Assembly (NCBI RefSeq): GCF_023278045.1
Contig: NZ_CP056783.1
Span: 2,141,501-2,205,500 of the forward strand
Origin: Flavobacterium sp. K5-23
GTDB lineage: Bacteria; Bacteroidota; Bacteroidia; Flavobacteriales; Flavobacteriaceae
DNA: 64,000 bases
Direction: 5' to 3'
The position numbers and the translations under genes were made by a program. Under the pieces are notes generated by a model. That model worked only from the letters and a program-made list of their open reading frames with translations, did no database searches and was not told the DNA's origin. Position 1 is the stretch's first letter; each line of letters begins with the position of its first letter. This document shows positions 54,414 to 63,035 of this stretch, piece after piece.

Positions 54414-54682
54414 GTTTGTTGTGATAACATAAACTAACACGGTTGATACTTTTCATAAAACAGTAAAGACACTAGTTTTATTCTCTAATAAGTTTGAAGA
54501 TAAAAACTACAAATAAAAAAGATGCTTAACGATTTGTACTATTTATTTTATATTTTAGCTAAATATATAATCATGATTTTTATGTCACAAAGCCAAGCTA
54601 TTTTGCGTGGATTGTACCCGTTTTATGGTTGGTATATCGAGTTACCTGCAACCTTAACAAATAACTAATAAATATATATAAA

Positions 54683-55741
54683 ATGAACAGATGGAATGAA
54701 ATATGTTTTCTAATAAAAAAACATACTAAAGAAAATTCAAAAGAAGCATTTTTCCAAAATGAAGTCGTAAATATTTTTGAAAAATTAGGTTGGTCACGAT
54801 ATAAAAAAGAAATAGAAACAGAAAAAAACATACCAATTGGAGCAAGTAATAGCTTAAGGCTTGACATATTAATTAGTTTAGAAGAAAAAAAGCTTTTTGT
54901 AGTTGAATTGAAAAAACCATCAAATCAAGGAAGCGAAAGGGTTTCTCAACAACTTATTTCTTATATGCTTCAACTAAAAATGAAATTCGGATTGTTTATT
55001 GGCGAAAATATTCAACTATTTTATGACGACCCTAATGATAATAAACATCCTGTAAAATTAATTGAAATCGAATTTTCAGAGAATAACGAAGACGGTTATA
55101 AACTAATCGAATTATTAAAAAGAGACACATTTGACGAGCACAATTTAATAGAATTTTGCAAAGAAAAGTTAATCAAAATTGAAGATGATAATACTAAAAA
55201 TGAATTAATTGATTTTTTAACTTCATCACAAGGCAATGAATATATATCACAATTAATTTCCCAAGATTTAAAACAGAAACATAGTTCTGAAATTATTGAT
55301 GAATTAAAAAGTAATATTTCTATTATCGTGAAATCAAATAAATCAGTTCAACAAAATAGAAATTTAATTTCTGAAAAATTTTTTAATTCTTCAGAAATAA
55401 GTTCTACTAGAAATTTAACTGAAGAAGAAGAAATCATAGCTGAAATAAATAAAGTAGAGCGTAAAATTCCTTTATGGTTAACTAATTCAAGAAAAAACAA
55501 TATAAATACACAGATTTTCACAAACTTTATGGAGTTACTTGAAAATAATGAATTTGTTGAGAAAAACAGATTAGTTGAAGCTTCTAAAGAAGTTGATAAA
55601 TTTGAAAATAACTTTAATCAAATGTCACATTTTGGGCCAAAAAATCACGCAAAAATATTTGATGTAAAAAAAAATCAAATAAGGCTTTGGAAACCAATCG
55701 AAACATTTGTTAAAGAGTATTATAATAAAAACAAAAACTAA
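54683..55741 (+). CDS. Orphan PD-(D/E)XK nuclease with HsdR-N-like domain
   Basis: A 352-residue protein. The first 130 residues resemble the N-terminal nuclease domain of type I restriction HsdR proteins: E27 (FQNEVVNIFEKLGW), D61 in LRLDILI and E75-x-K77 in VVELKKPS form the PD-(D/E)XK catalytic set. The following 220 residues are Lys/Glu/Asn-rich and helical, ending WKPIETFVKEYYNK, with no ATPase or helicase motifs. There is no modification or specificity subunit next to it. It is very AT-rich with AAA/AAT-heavy codons, unlike its neighbours, which points to acquisition. It may act in defence or as part of a lost element. Confidence 0.75.
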   Translation: MNRWNEICFLIKKHTKENSKEAFFQNEVVNIFEKLGWSRYKKEIETEKNIPIGASNSLRLDILISLEEKKLFVVELKKPSNQGSERVSQQLISYMLQLKMKFGLFIGENIQLFYDDPNDNKHPVKLIEIEFSENNEDGYKLIELLKRDTFDEHNLIEFCKEKLIKIEDDNTKNELIDFLTSSQGNEYISQLISQDLKQKHSSEIIDELKSNISIIVKSNKSVQQNRNLISEKFFNSSEISSTRNLTEEEEIIAEINKVERKIPLWLTNSRKNNINTQIFTNFMELLENNEFVEKNRLVEASKEVDKFENNFNQMSHFGPKNHAKIFDVKKNQIRLWKPIETFVKEYYNKNKN

Positions 55742-55782
55742 TATGAACTAAAATTATTTTATCAACCCAGCTCCATAAAGCG

Positions 55783-55815
55783 TTCTTTGAAAAGCGAGTA
55801 TTGCTATTCAAAGAA
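55783..55815 (+). terminator. Hairpin after the orphan nuclease gene
   Basis: Nine-bp arms (TTCTTTGAA/TTCAAAGAA) with an inner AGC/GCT pair. No T tail, so termination is uncertain; it lies 42 bp after the nuclease stop. Confidence 0.4.
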
Positions 55816-55841
55816 TAGACCCCTTACCCATATTCTAAAAA

Positions 55842-56654
55842 ATGACAAAATTAACCAGAAGAGAATTTATTAAAAGAGGAATATTTGCTTCAATAGGGTT
55901 AATCCTTTTGGATTCCATTTGGTTTGAGAAATATGTTATTGACTGGAATTATTTTGATATTTCAAAGTCGGATGAAAACAAAATAAAAATCATTCAAATT
56001 TCAGATTTACATTTTGACCAATTAAGATATTTTCACAAATCAATTGCCAAAAAAATCAACTCCATCAAGCCGGACTTAATTTTCATTACTGGTGATTCAG
56101 TTGACCAAACAGAAAAAATAGACGCACTGAATGAATTCCTCGAATTAGTTAATCCTTCTATTCAAAAGTATGCGATAACAGGAAATTGGGAATATTGGGG
56201 GAATGTTGATTTGACAAAACTCAAAAACGTTTTTCATAAAAATAATTGTGAGCTGTTAATAAACGAGAATAGAACAATATCAATAAGGGACCGCGAAATA
56301 TCAATAATAGGAATTGACGATTTTGTTGGCGGAAATGCTGATTTTATTAAAGCAATAGAAAACTTAAAGCATACAGAAACTAATATTGTCTTATCTCATT
56401 GTCCAGAACATAGAGATATAATTACAAAACAAAAAGGTGATTTAGAGATTGATTTAGTTCTTTCAGGACATACACACGGAGGACAAATCACATTTTTGGG
56501 AATTGTTCCTTTCAAACCCAAAGGAAGCGGAAATTACTTGAAAGGCTGGTATAAAGAATCAGAACCTAAAATGTATGTTTCAAAAGGAATAGGAACAAGT
56601 GTTTTACCAATCCGTTTTGGAGCAAGAGCCGAAATGGTTGAAATGGATATATAA
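55842..56654 (+). CDS. Metallophosphoesterase with twin-arginine-type leader
   Basis: A 270-residue calcineurin-like phosphoesterase. The leader carries TRREFIKRG (a Tat-like RR-x-F-x-K motif at residues 5-11) and one hydrophobic segment (residues 13-24), so it is exported or membrane-anchored. Metal ligands are in SDLH (D55, H57), GDSVD, GNWE, LSHCPEH and SGHTHGGQ. It is related to the YkuE/LpxH-like phosphodiesterases. Substrate unknown. It lies in the AT-rich accessory stretch between the orphan nuclease and a frameshifted DUF1801 gene. Confidence 0.88.
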   Translation: MTKLTRREFIKRGIFASIGLILLDSIWFEKYVIDWNYFDISKSDENKIKIIQISDLHFDQLRYFHKSIAKKINSIKPDLIFITGDSVDQTEKIDALNEFLELVNPSIQKYAITGNWEYWGNVDLTKLKNVFHKNNCELLINENRTISIRDREISIIGIDDFVGGNADFIKAIENLKHTETNIVLSHCPEHRDIITKQKGDLEIDLVLSGHTHGGQITFLGIVPFKPKGSGNYLKGWYKESEPKMYVSKGIGTSVLPIRFGARAEMVEMDI

Positions 56655-56742
56655 AACTTAGATGTTTTTATTCAGTAACTTTGTAATACACGAGTAGTGG
56701 AGTAATTTTAACTAGAAAAACGCACATAAAAACCTAACAGTT

Positions 56743-57179
56743 ATGGCAAAAAACAAGACCGCAGAAACCGAAGTTAATGTTATTGATTTCATCAACTCTT
56801 ATGTGGATAATGATCAAAAAAAACCGACAGTTTTCGCTTAATTGAGTTAATGAGTGAATGGTCAGGATTTGAACCTAATATGTGGGGTCCCACTATTATT
56901 GGTTTTGGAAGTTATCATTACAAATATGCCAGTGGACATCAAGGAGACGCGCCACTTATTGGTTTCTCCCCTCGTAAAGCCGCATTCTCACTATACGTTT
57001 ATTCCCCAACCGAAGAAAACAAGCATCAACTGGACGACTTGGGTAAGTATAAAATAGGTAAAGCTTGTATTTATATAAAAAAGCTGAGTGACATCAATAT
57101 AGTGACTTTGAAGAAACTCTGTGACACAACGATTGCCTATCTCAATGAACATCACGAATGTGCGTGTAGAGATAAATAG
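56743..57179 (+). pseudogene. Frameshifted DUF1801 (YdhG-like) gene
   Basis: The frame from the ATG at 56743 (MAKNKTAETEVNVIDFINSYVDNDQ) ends at 56839-56841. The rest of a DUF1801 domain continues in another frame from SFRLIELMSEWSGFEPNMWG to 57179. The join is the 8-A run at 56816-56823; 6 or 9 A would restore one 145-residue protein like known DUF1801 proteins. It is either a recent frameshift mutation or a homopolymer sequencing error. The remaining sequence (GFGSYHYKYASGHQGDAPL, GKACIYIKKL) is intact, which favours a very recent change. Confidence 0.75.
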
Positions 57180-57349
57180 AACACAGAAATAAACATCCAC
57201 CAATAAATTACGGATAGAGGCTTTCTGCAAGGGAATCCTCTTTTTTTAGTTCTAATGGCGCTATATTAAATTTATTGCTTAATTTAGAGAGGTCAAAACC
57301 AAGTTCTTAACAAGTTGGTTGATGAGGTTAATTCATTCCAAAAAACAGT

Positions 57350-57550
57350 AGTATCAAAAAGAAAATCAAAAAAGTAAAAGGGAATATTCACGAAAGACTA
57401 CATCGTGAGCCTTACTATAGCCACCCTAGATTGGATTTCATTCCTAACATTGTTATAAACCTGTTTAGTTTTGTAATTTCATTTGTTGTTGTTGCCGGTC
57501 TACTTTTCCTACTGCTTCGTTATTTTATAAATAGGTTTTATAATCTATAA
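57350..57550 (+). pseudogene. Remnant of a small membrane-protein gene
   Basis: An open frame without ATG gives a Lys-rich start, then HERLHREPYYSHPRLDF and a single hydrophobic segment (INLFSFVISFVVVAGLLFLL), ending LLRYFINRFYNL with TAA at 57548-57550. A short frame upstream (57283-57379) contains QVLNKLVDEVNSFQKTV and could be the broken N-terminus. No family was recognised. Confidence 0.4.
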
Positions 57551-57570
57551 TTAATTACAGAATTTTCTAT

Positions 57571-57705
57571 TTATCCCTGTACAGTAATTTTCGCTCTCAA
57601 AACAGGTAACGAGGATAGTTTCAGATGAATCGCACCATTCTTTATTGGACTCTCTTTTAATATGTTTTTAACATCAAGGCCACAATTTTCACATTCGTTA
57701 AGCAT
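57571..57705 (-). pseudogene. Short Cys-containing ORF or gene remnant
   Basis: A 44-residue minus-strand frame (MLNECENCGLDVKNILKE, ending AKITVQG). The C-x-x-C of a zinc-ribbon type and the protein-like composition suggest the end of a lost gene rather than chance. It is not clear whether it is expressed. Confidence 0.35.
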
Positions 57706-57949
57706 TTCCTTTTAAAACTGAAATTCCCAACACCAACAATAATCCCCATTGTAAATTAATTATTCGAAAAGAGATAATTATATTCTAAATATAATTGTCA
57801 GGATTGAATTGTTCCCTCGTCTAAACAAAGATGATTGGAGATTTTTATATTTATAAATACAAAAAAAAGACTGCAATCATTAACGTTTTAATTTTCAAGT
57901 CTGTATTTTTATGGCTTAAGAATTAAGTTAATCAATTATCTGAAACACA

Positions 57950-58285
57950 ATGGAAAAAACATATTATGACCCTGCCGACCTTAAGAAATTTGGTAAAATA
58001 TCCGAATGGAACGAAGCACTAGGCGATAAATTCTTTGATTATTATGGAAAAGTTTTCGAAGAAGGGAGTCTTACAGCTCGTGAAAAATCATTGATAGCCT
58101 TGGCGGTTTCTCATACTGTACAATGTCCATATTGCATCGATGCCTATACTGGTGATGGCTTGAAACGCGGAATTACCAAAGAAGAAATGATGGAAGCCGT
58201 TCACGTGGCTGCAGCCATTCGCGGAGGTGCCACACTGGTCCATAGTGTACAAATGATGAATAAATACGATAAATTATCAATGTAA
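57950..58285 (+). CDS. Arsenosugar-associated AhpD-like peroxidase family protein
   Basis: A 111-residue carboxymuconolactone-decarboxylase/AhpD-fold protein. The redox pair is C59 and C62 in VQCPYCIDAYTG, followed by GITKEEMMEAVHVAAAIRGG, the AhpD helix. This subfamily is regularly next to arsS and arsM. Its exact reaction in arsenosugar formation is not settled; a reductase or peroxidase role is inferred. It starts the four-gene cluster, 27 bp before arsS. Confidence 0.88.
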   Translation: MEKTYYDPADLKKFGKISEWNEALGDKFFDYYGKVFEEGSLTAREKSLIALAVSHTVQCPYCIDAYTGDGLKRGITKEEMMEAVHVAAAIRGGATLVHSVQMMNKYDKLSM

Positions 58286-58312
58286 TTATTTTTAAATATT
58301 AATAAAATAAAG

Positions 58313-59368
58313 ATGCTTTCAAAATCATTACACGCCAAACATAACGAACTTTCAAAAACCGAAAAGCAACTCGAAATTTTATCTAGTGGAATTTTTAAGG
58401 ATGGAACGCTACCCACTTTTGCCAATAAAATAAAAGCAGCCGGTCAGTTTCCTTTACGTCCAAAAAAAATCGAAATTCTCCAACTTAATGTGGGTTATAT
58501 GTGCAACCAAGTATGCGCACATTGCCACGTTGATGCGGGTCCGGATCGAAAAGAGATAATGACTGTCGAGACTATGCAGCAATGTCTGGATGTAATTAAA
58601 AATACTGGCGTTCATACTTTGGATTTAACGGGTGGCGCCCCTGAAATGAACCCAAATTTCAGATGGTTTGTAGAAGAAGCATCAAAACTGGGTGTTCAGG
58701 ACTTTATTGTTCGATCGAATCTGACTATTATTTTGGCCAATAAAAAGTACCACGATTTGCCGGAGTTTTTTGCTAAACACAACATTCACGTCATTTCGTC
58801 TTTGCCTTATTACAAAAGAGAAAAAACCGACAAGCAACGTGGAGATGGCGTTTTTGATAAATCCATCAAAGCCTTGCAAATGCTAAACGAAGTGGGTTAT
58901 GGAATGCCAAACAGCAATTTGAAACTCGATTTGGTCTACAATCCATCGGGCGCTTTTTTGCCAACAGACCAGAAAGCATTAGAAAATGATTTTAAGAAAG
59001 CCTTGAAAGAAGATTTCAATATCGATTTCAACTCCCTTTTTGCCATTACTAATTTGCCTATCAGTCGCTTTTTGGATTATTTGATTAATTCTGATAATTA
59101 TGAGGATTATATGTATGCTTTAGTGGAAGCATTCAACCCCAAAGCGGTCGAAAATGTGATGTGTACTAATACCATATCCGTGAGTTATGACGGCTGGTTG
59201 TACGATTGTGATTTTAACCAAATGTTAGGCTTAAAAGTGGCTTCAGCAGAAAAGCACATTTCTCAATTTAATGAAGAAAGTTTGTCCAATAGAACGATTT
59301 TAATTTCGCAACATTGCTACGGATGTACCGCCGGTGCAGGAAGTAGCTGTCAAGGAACGGTGGCTTAA
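58313..59368 (+). CDS. arsS: Arsenosugar biosynthesis radical SAM protein ArsS
   Basis: A 351-residue radical SAM enzyme. The 4Fe-4S motif is C64-x3-C68-x2-C71 in MCNQVCAHCHVDAG. GGAPEMNPNF near residue 108 is the SAM-binding GGE-like motif. C-terminal cysteines (CTNT, CDFN, CYGCTAGAGSSC) form an extra cluster site. ArsS is reported to join a 5'-deoxyadenosyl group to methylated arsenic, giving the adenosyl-arsenic precursor of arsenosugars. Its neighbours PNP and ArsM support this. Confidence 0.93.
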   Translation: MLSKSLHAKHNELSKTEKQLEILSSGIFKDGTLPTFANKIKAAGQFPLRPKKIEILQLNVGYMCNQVCAHCHVDAGPDRKEIMTVETMQQCLDVIKNTGVHTLDLTGGAPEMNPNFRWFVEEASKLGVQDFIVRSNLTIILANKKYHDLPEFFAKHNIHVISSLPYYKREKTDKQRGDGVFDKSIKALQMLNEVGYGMPNSNLKLDLVYNPSGAFLPTDQKALENDFKKALKEDFNIDFNSLFAITNLPISRFLDYLINSDNYEDYMYALVEAFNPKAVENVMCTNTISVSYDGWLYDCDFNQMLGLKVASAEKHISQFNEESLSNRTILISQHCYGCTAGAGSSCQGTVA

Positions 59369-59382
59369 ATAAATAATAATTT

Positions 59383-59480
59383 GGGCGTTCCCCCGAAAAA
59401 AAATCGGGGTCAGGCTTTTCGCTCCCGCTTTTTGTGCCGAAAAAATCGGCACAAAAGAGCTCCGCTTCAATCCTTAACGC
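59383..59480 (+). repeat. Dispersed two-hairpin repeat, copy 2
   Basis: A 98-bp GC-rich element right after arsS. It begins GGGCGTTCCC, contains CCCCGA/TCGGGG and TGTGCCGA/TCGGCACA hairpins with a GGCTTTTCGCTCCCG centre, and ends CTTAACGC. The ends and the layout match the element at 20715-20799, while the hairpin stems differ. It could also terminate arsS. Confidence 0.6.
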
Positions 59481-59605
59481 AAAAGGGAAGTAGTTATAAA
59501 TAACATTTCAAAAAAAAGATTCTACCTTCAACGGTGTGGGTTAGAAATGATATTAGAATCAGATCAGAGCGAAGTCTATGGAAAAGTAGATATAATTTAA
59601 AAAAA

Positions 59606-59653
59606 TAACCATTAAGAAATTAAGCTTAATGAAACTTAATTTCTTAATGGTTA
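59606..59653. repeat. Perfect 19-bp palindrome upstream of the PNP gene
   Basis: Arms TAACCATTAAGAAATTAAG (59606-59624) and its complement (59635-59653) with a 10-nt loop. It lies 66 bp before the chosen PNP start. A related sequence is at 39963-39992. It may be an RNA hairpin regulating PNP or a dispersed repeat. Confidence 0.6.
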
Positions 59654-59719
59654 AATTGATTTTACTGAGTTATGAACGTTAAAATGAACCCACACAAAAC
59701 GTGGCTAAACCAAAAAAAA

Positions 59720-60532
59720 ATGAATAGTGAAACTATAAAAGAAACAGTAGATTTTTTAAAACATAAAGGCTTTCATAATCCTGAAATCGGAATTGTTCTG
59801 GGTACAGGATTAGGGCAATTAGTCAGTCATATCGATATAGCGCTAGAAGTTGATTATGCTGACATTCCAAATTTTCCTGTTTCTACGGTTGAATTCCATT
59901 CAGGAAAACTGATTTTTGGCACCCTGGAAAATAAAAAAGTGGTGGTGATGCAAGGGCGTTTTCATTTGTATGAAGGCTATTCTTTGCAAGAAGTCACGTT
60001 CCCCATCCGAATTTTAAAGGCATTGGGTATCCAAAAATTATTGGTATCAAACGCTGCTGGAGCCATTAATTTGAACTTCAAAAAAGGAGACATAATGTTG
60101 ATTGAAGATCATATCAATTTGCAAGGCGGTTCACCATTGGCGTTCAAAAATGTTTCTGAATTTGGAGAACGATTCACTGATATGAGCGAACCGTACGATT
60201 TGAATATGAGACATTCGCTTATTGAAATTGCGAAGAATAATAATATTACGCTGCACAAAGGCGTTTACACGGCCGTTGTTGGTCCGCAACTGGAATCCAA
60301 AGCCGAATATCGTTATCTCAAAATCATTGGCGCTGACGCCGTAGGAATGAGTACGGTTCCTGAAGTGATTGTTGCTAATCATTTGAGTTTGCCGGTTATT
60401 GCCGTTTCTGTTTTGACAGATGAATGCAATCCTGATGATTTGAAACCGGTGAATATTGCCGAAATTATTGCCATAGCCGGTCAGGCAGAAACTAAGATGA
60501 TTACTTTATTTAAAGAATTAATAAAACTATAG
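59720..60532 (+). CDS. Purine nucleoside phosphorylase (arsenosugar cluster)
   Basis: A 270-residue trimeric-type PNP. Conserved blocks are VLGTGLGQL, STVEFHSGKLIFG, GRFHLYEGYS, NAAGAINLN (purine-binding) and GMSTVPEV with the catalytic Asn/Glu region. The frame extends to 59672, but the ATG at 59720 (MNSETIKETVDF) fits the family. In this position it probably removes adenine from the adenosyl-arsenic intermediate made by ArsS, giving the ribosyl-phosphate arsenosugar, besides normal purine salvage. It is followed by arsM after 2 bp. Confidence 0.92.
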   Translation: MNSETIKETVDFLKHKGFHNPEIGIVLGTGLGQLVSHIDIALEVDYADIPNFPVSTVEFHSGKLIFGTLENKKVVVMQGRFHLYEGYSLQEVTFPIRILKALGIQKLLVSNAAGAINLNFKKGDIMLIEDHINLQGGSPLAFKNVSEFGERFTDMSEPYDLNMRHSLIEIAKNNNITLHKGVYTAVVGPQLESKAEYRYLKIIGADAVGMSTVPEVIVANHLSLPVIAVSVLTDECNPDDLKPVNIAEIIAIAGQAETKMITLFKELIKL

Positions 60533-60534
60533 TT

Positions 60535-61503
60535 ATGAGTTATTTAGACGCAACCAACGATTTATATAAAAATGCAGCACTAACTCCTGATGTGGGTTTA
60601 TGTTGCACCACAACACCCATTTGGAAATTCCCCGGACTTGAAATTCCTATGATAATGCAAGAAATGAATTATGGTTGTGGTAGCACTATTTCTGCACAAG
60701 ATTTAATTAATAACCCAAAGGTTTTGTATGTGGGTGTAGGTGGCGGAATGGAGTTGTTACAATTCTCTTATTTTTCACGTCAAAAAGGAGGTGTAATAGG
60801 AGTTGATGTAGTTGATGAAATGCTGGAAGCTTCCCGCAAAAATTTCATCCTTGCCGAAGAACAAAACGAATGGTTTCAAAAAGATTTTATCGAACTAAAA
60901 AAAGGCGATGCTTTAAATCTTCCCATAGAAGATGAAAGTATTGATATAGCGGCTCAAAACTGTCTTTTTAATATTTTTAAAGCAGAAGACTTAAAGAAAG
61001 CACTGCAAGAAATGTATCGTGTGCTAAAACCTCACGGGCGCCTGGTAATGAGTGATCCCACTTGTGAACAACCTATGAATGAGACGTTGCGAAATGATGA
61101 TCATTTGCGTGCCTTGTGCTTGAGTGGTAGCATTCCAATAGCCGATTATATAAAAGCGCTGACGGATGTTGGTTTTGGAACTATTGAAATTCGTGGTCGT
61201 CGTCCGTATCGAATTCTAGATCCAGAAAATTACCCAACCGATGAGCTTATTTTTATCGAAAGTATCGAAGTTTGCGCCATCAAAGACCCAATGCCTGCTG
61301 ACGGACCTTGTGTCTTTACAGGTAAAGCGGCTATTTTTTACGGTAAGGAAGCTAGTTTTGATGATAAAAACGGACATTTTTTAATGAAAAACCAACCCCT
61401 AGCGGTTTGCGATAAAACGGCAGCCGCATTGGCAAACCTTGGTAGAAAAGATGTTTTCATAAGCGAAAGCACTTTCCATTATAATGGCGGAGGCTGTTGT
61501 TAG
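60535..61503 (+). CDS. arsM: Arsenosugar-type arsenite S-adenosylmethionine methyltransferase ArsM
   Basis: A 322-residue class I methyltransferase. SAM motif I is VLYVGVGGGMELLQFS near residue 65 and DALNLPIEDESIDIAAQNC is motif III-like. Candidate arsenite-binding cysteines are C23-C24 in VGLCCTTTP, the Cys in YGCGST and SDPTCEQP, and the C-terminal pair in GGGCC. The family methylates As(III) to mono- and dimethylarsenite, the substrate of ArsS. The order AhpD-like, arsS, pnp, arsM is a compact arsenosugar unit. Confidence 0.92.
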   Translation: MSYLDATNDLYKNAALTPDVGLCCTTTPIWKFPGLEIPMIMQEMNYGCGSTISAQDLINNPKVLYVGVGGGMELLQFSYFSRQKGGVIGVDVVDEMLEASRKNFILAEEQNEWFQKDFIELKKGDALNLPIEDESIDIAAQNCLFNIFKAEDLKKALQEMYRVLKPHGRLVMSDPTCEQPMNETLRNDDHLRALCLSGSIPIADYIKALTDVGFGTIEIRGRRPYRILDPENYPTDELIFIESIEVCAIKDPMPADGPCVFTGKAAIFYGKEASFDDKNGHFLMKNQPLAVCDKTAAALANLGRKDVFISESTFHYNGGGCC

Positions 61504-61802
61504 AATAAGTTTTACCTGTTTTTGGAATTGTACGCAGTAAAACTATAACAAAGCAAGTATTTGGACTAGTTATAATATCTTATTTATTCATTGTTAATAA
61601 TGATTTTTTTAAATAGAAAAATATTGAAATCCTGATTATGAAATCCTAACAAAACTTTAGGATTTGTTTAAAAACCAAATCTAGAAATCAGACGTATATT
61701 ACTGTAACATTAACTATTGCATTGAACCTATCTTAAGATAGTTCTATTGACCAATGTGAAATGGGAAATAAATAGCTTTGATAAGAACAAATATAACAAC
61801 AG
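61504..61802. other. Intergenic region between arsM and msrA
   Basis: About 300 AT-rich bases. The only structured element is the hairpin at 61641-61665. No reading frame stands out, and no clear promoter box was found for msrA. Confidence 0.4.
61641..61665 (+). terminator. Candidate terminator after arsM
   Basis: Nine-bp arms (AAATCCTAA/TTAGGATTT) with a short loop and a T-containing tail. It is 140 bp past the arsM stop, so it is a possible, not certain, end of the arsenosugar transcript. Confidence 0.45.
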
Positions 61803-62435
61803 ATGAAAATTAAATTTGCAAGTTTCGTAATTGTGTTGTTTACAATTTTTAGTTGTAACGCACAGACAAATAAATTATCCTTAGAACCTAAAAAAGGAAA
61901 AGCAATCGCTGTTTTTGCCGAAGGTTGTTTTTGGTGCGCTGAACACGTTTTTGAATCTGTTGTTGGTGTAAATGAAGCAGTATCCGGTTATTCTGGAGGG
62001 ACAACTAAAAACCCTACCTATGAGCAAGTAAGCTCTCATAAAACTGGTTACGCGGAAGCAGTAGCGGTTTATTACGATCCCAAAATAATTTCTTATAAGG
62101 AATTGGTTGACGTGTTTTTCGCATCACAAGACCCAACGACTCCTAACCAGCAAGGACCTGATAAAGGTTCGTCATACCGTTCGATTGCCTTTTATAAAAA
62201 TGCAGCAGAGAAGAAAGTTATTTTGGATAAAATAAAAGAGCTTACTGATATTAAAGTGTTCCCTAATCCAATAGTTACTGAAGTGAAGCCTATTGCAGAT
62301 TTTTATGAAGCTGAGGAATACCACCAAAATTATGTGAAAAGAAATCCAAATCAATCGTATGTGAAAGCGGTTTCAATACCTAGATATAATCTGTTTAAAA
62401 AAACATATAAAGGGAAGTTAAAATCTAAATTGTAA
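61803..62435 (+). CDS. msrA: Peptide-methionine (S)-S-oxide reductase MsrA, exported lipoprotein
   Basis: A 210-residue MsrA. The signal peptide ends in the lipobox IFSC (lipid Cys18), so the enzyme is exported and membrane-anchored. The catalytic cysteine is C42 in AEGCFWCAEHVFE, and GYSGGTTKNPTYEQVSS follows. It reduces S-methionine sulfoxide in envelope proteins. The next gene, msrB, starts 4 bp after its stop, so they are co-translated. Confidence 0.95.
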   Translation: MKIKFASFVIVLFTIFSCNAQTNKLSLEPKKGKAIAVFAEGCFWCAEHVFESVVGVNEAVSGYSGGTTKNPTYEQVSSHKTGYAEAVAVYYDPKIISYKELVDVFFASQDPTTPNQQGPDKGSSYRSIAFYKNAAEKKVILDKIKELTDIKVFPNPIVTEVKPIADFYEAEEYHQNYVKRNPNQSYVKAVSIPRYNLFKKTYKGKLKSKL

Positions 62436-62439
62436 AGTA

Positions 62440-62976
62440 ATGAAAACCAACTATCAAATTCTGACATTACCATTTGTAGTATTTACTTTTATGGCCTGTA
62501 TGCAAGCCGGGAAAAGTAACAAGGACATTGTTAGTACTTCTACATTACAGCAACCAAAATTATCACTTAATGATACTTCATTAGTTAAAGTAATAAAGAC
62601 GGATGCCGAATGGAAGAAGGAATTGACCAATGATCAATACTATATTTTGCGTAAAAAAGGCACAGAATCTCCTTTTCAAAATGAATTTAATGATAACCAT
62701 AAAAAAGGAAATTATTTTTGTGCTGCTTGTAAACTGCCTTTATTTTCTTCTAAGACAAAATTTAATTCGGGAACAGGATGGCCTAGTTTTTATGATGTAA
62801 TAAACCAAAATCGCGTTAAAGAAGTGGTGGATAAAAGTCTGGGAATGGTGCGTGGCGAAATTGTTTGTGCCCGTTGTGATGGTCATTTGGGGCATTTGTT
62901 TGACGATGGTCCTAATCCTACTGGTTTGCGCTATTGTATGAATTCTGCAGCTATGTTATTTCAGGAATCGAAATAA
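62440..62976 (+). CDS. msrB: Peptide-methionine (R)-S-oxide reductase MsrB, exported lipoprotein
   Basis: A 178-residue MsrB with its own lipoprotein signal (FMAC, lipid Cys20). Zinc ligands are in FCAACKLP and VCARCDGH; the catalytic cysteine is C166 in LRYCMNSAA. GTGWPSF is the typical family loop. It reduces R-methionine sulfoxide in the envelope. Together with MsrA it repairs both sulfoxide isomers. Confidence 0.95.
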   Translation: MKTNYQILTLPFVVFTFMACMQAGKSNKDIVSTSTLQQPKLSLNDTSLVKVIKTDAEWKKELTNDQYYILRKKGTESPFQNEFNDNHKKGNYFCAACKLPLFSSKTKFNSGTGWPSFYDVINQNRVKEVVDKSLGMVRGEIVCARCDGHLGHLFDDGPNPTGLRYCMNSAAMLFQESK

Positions 62977-63035
62977 AAAACGCGAATAGATTTCCCCCAG
63001 ACGGTAATACTAAGTAATGGTTGATTTTAAAAACA

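Larger units (their letters stand above)
57180..57949. other. Intergenic region with gene remnants
   Basis: About 770 bp. A weak hairpin with a T run (about 57215-57247) could terminate the DUF1801 gene. Two coding-like fragments lie inside (57350-57550 plus strand, 57571-57705 minus strand). No intact gene is visible. The last 100 bp must contain the arsenosugar promoter. Confidence 0.5.

Noticed and set aside
54598..54682. A short coding-like stretch before the orphan nuclease
   Set aside because: It reads FYGWYIELPATLTNN in one frame but has no start codon and no continuation upstream, so it is too short to call even as a remnant.
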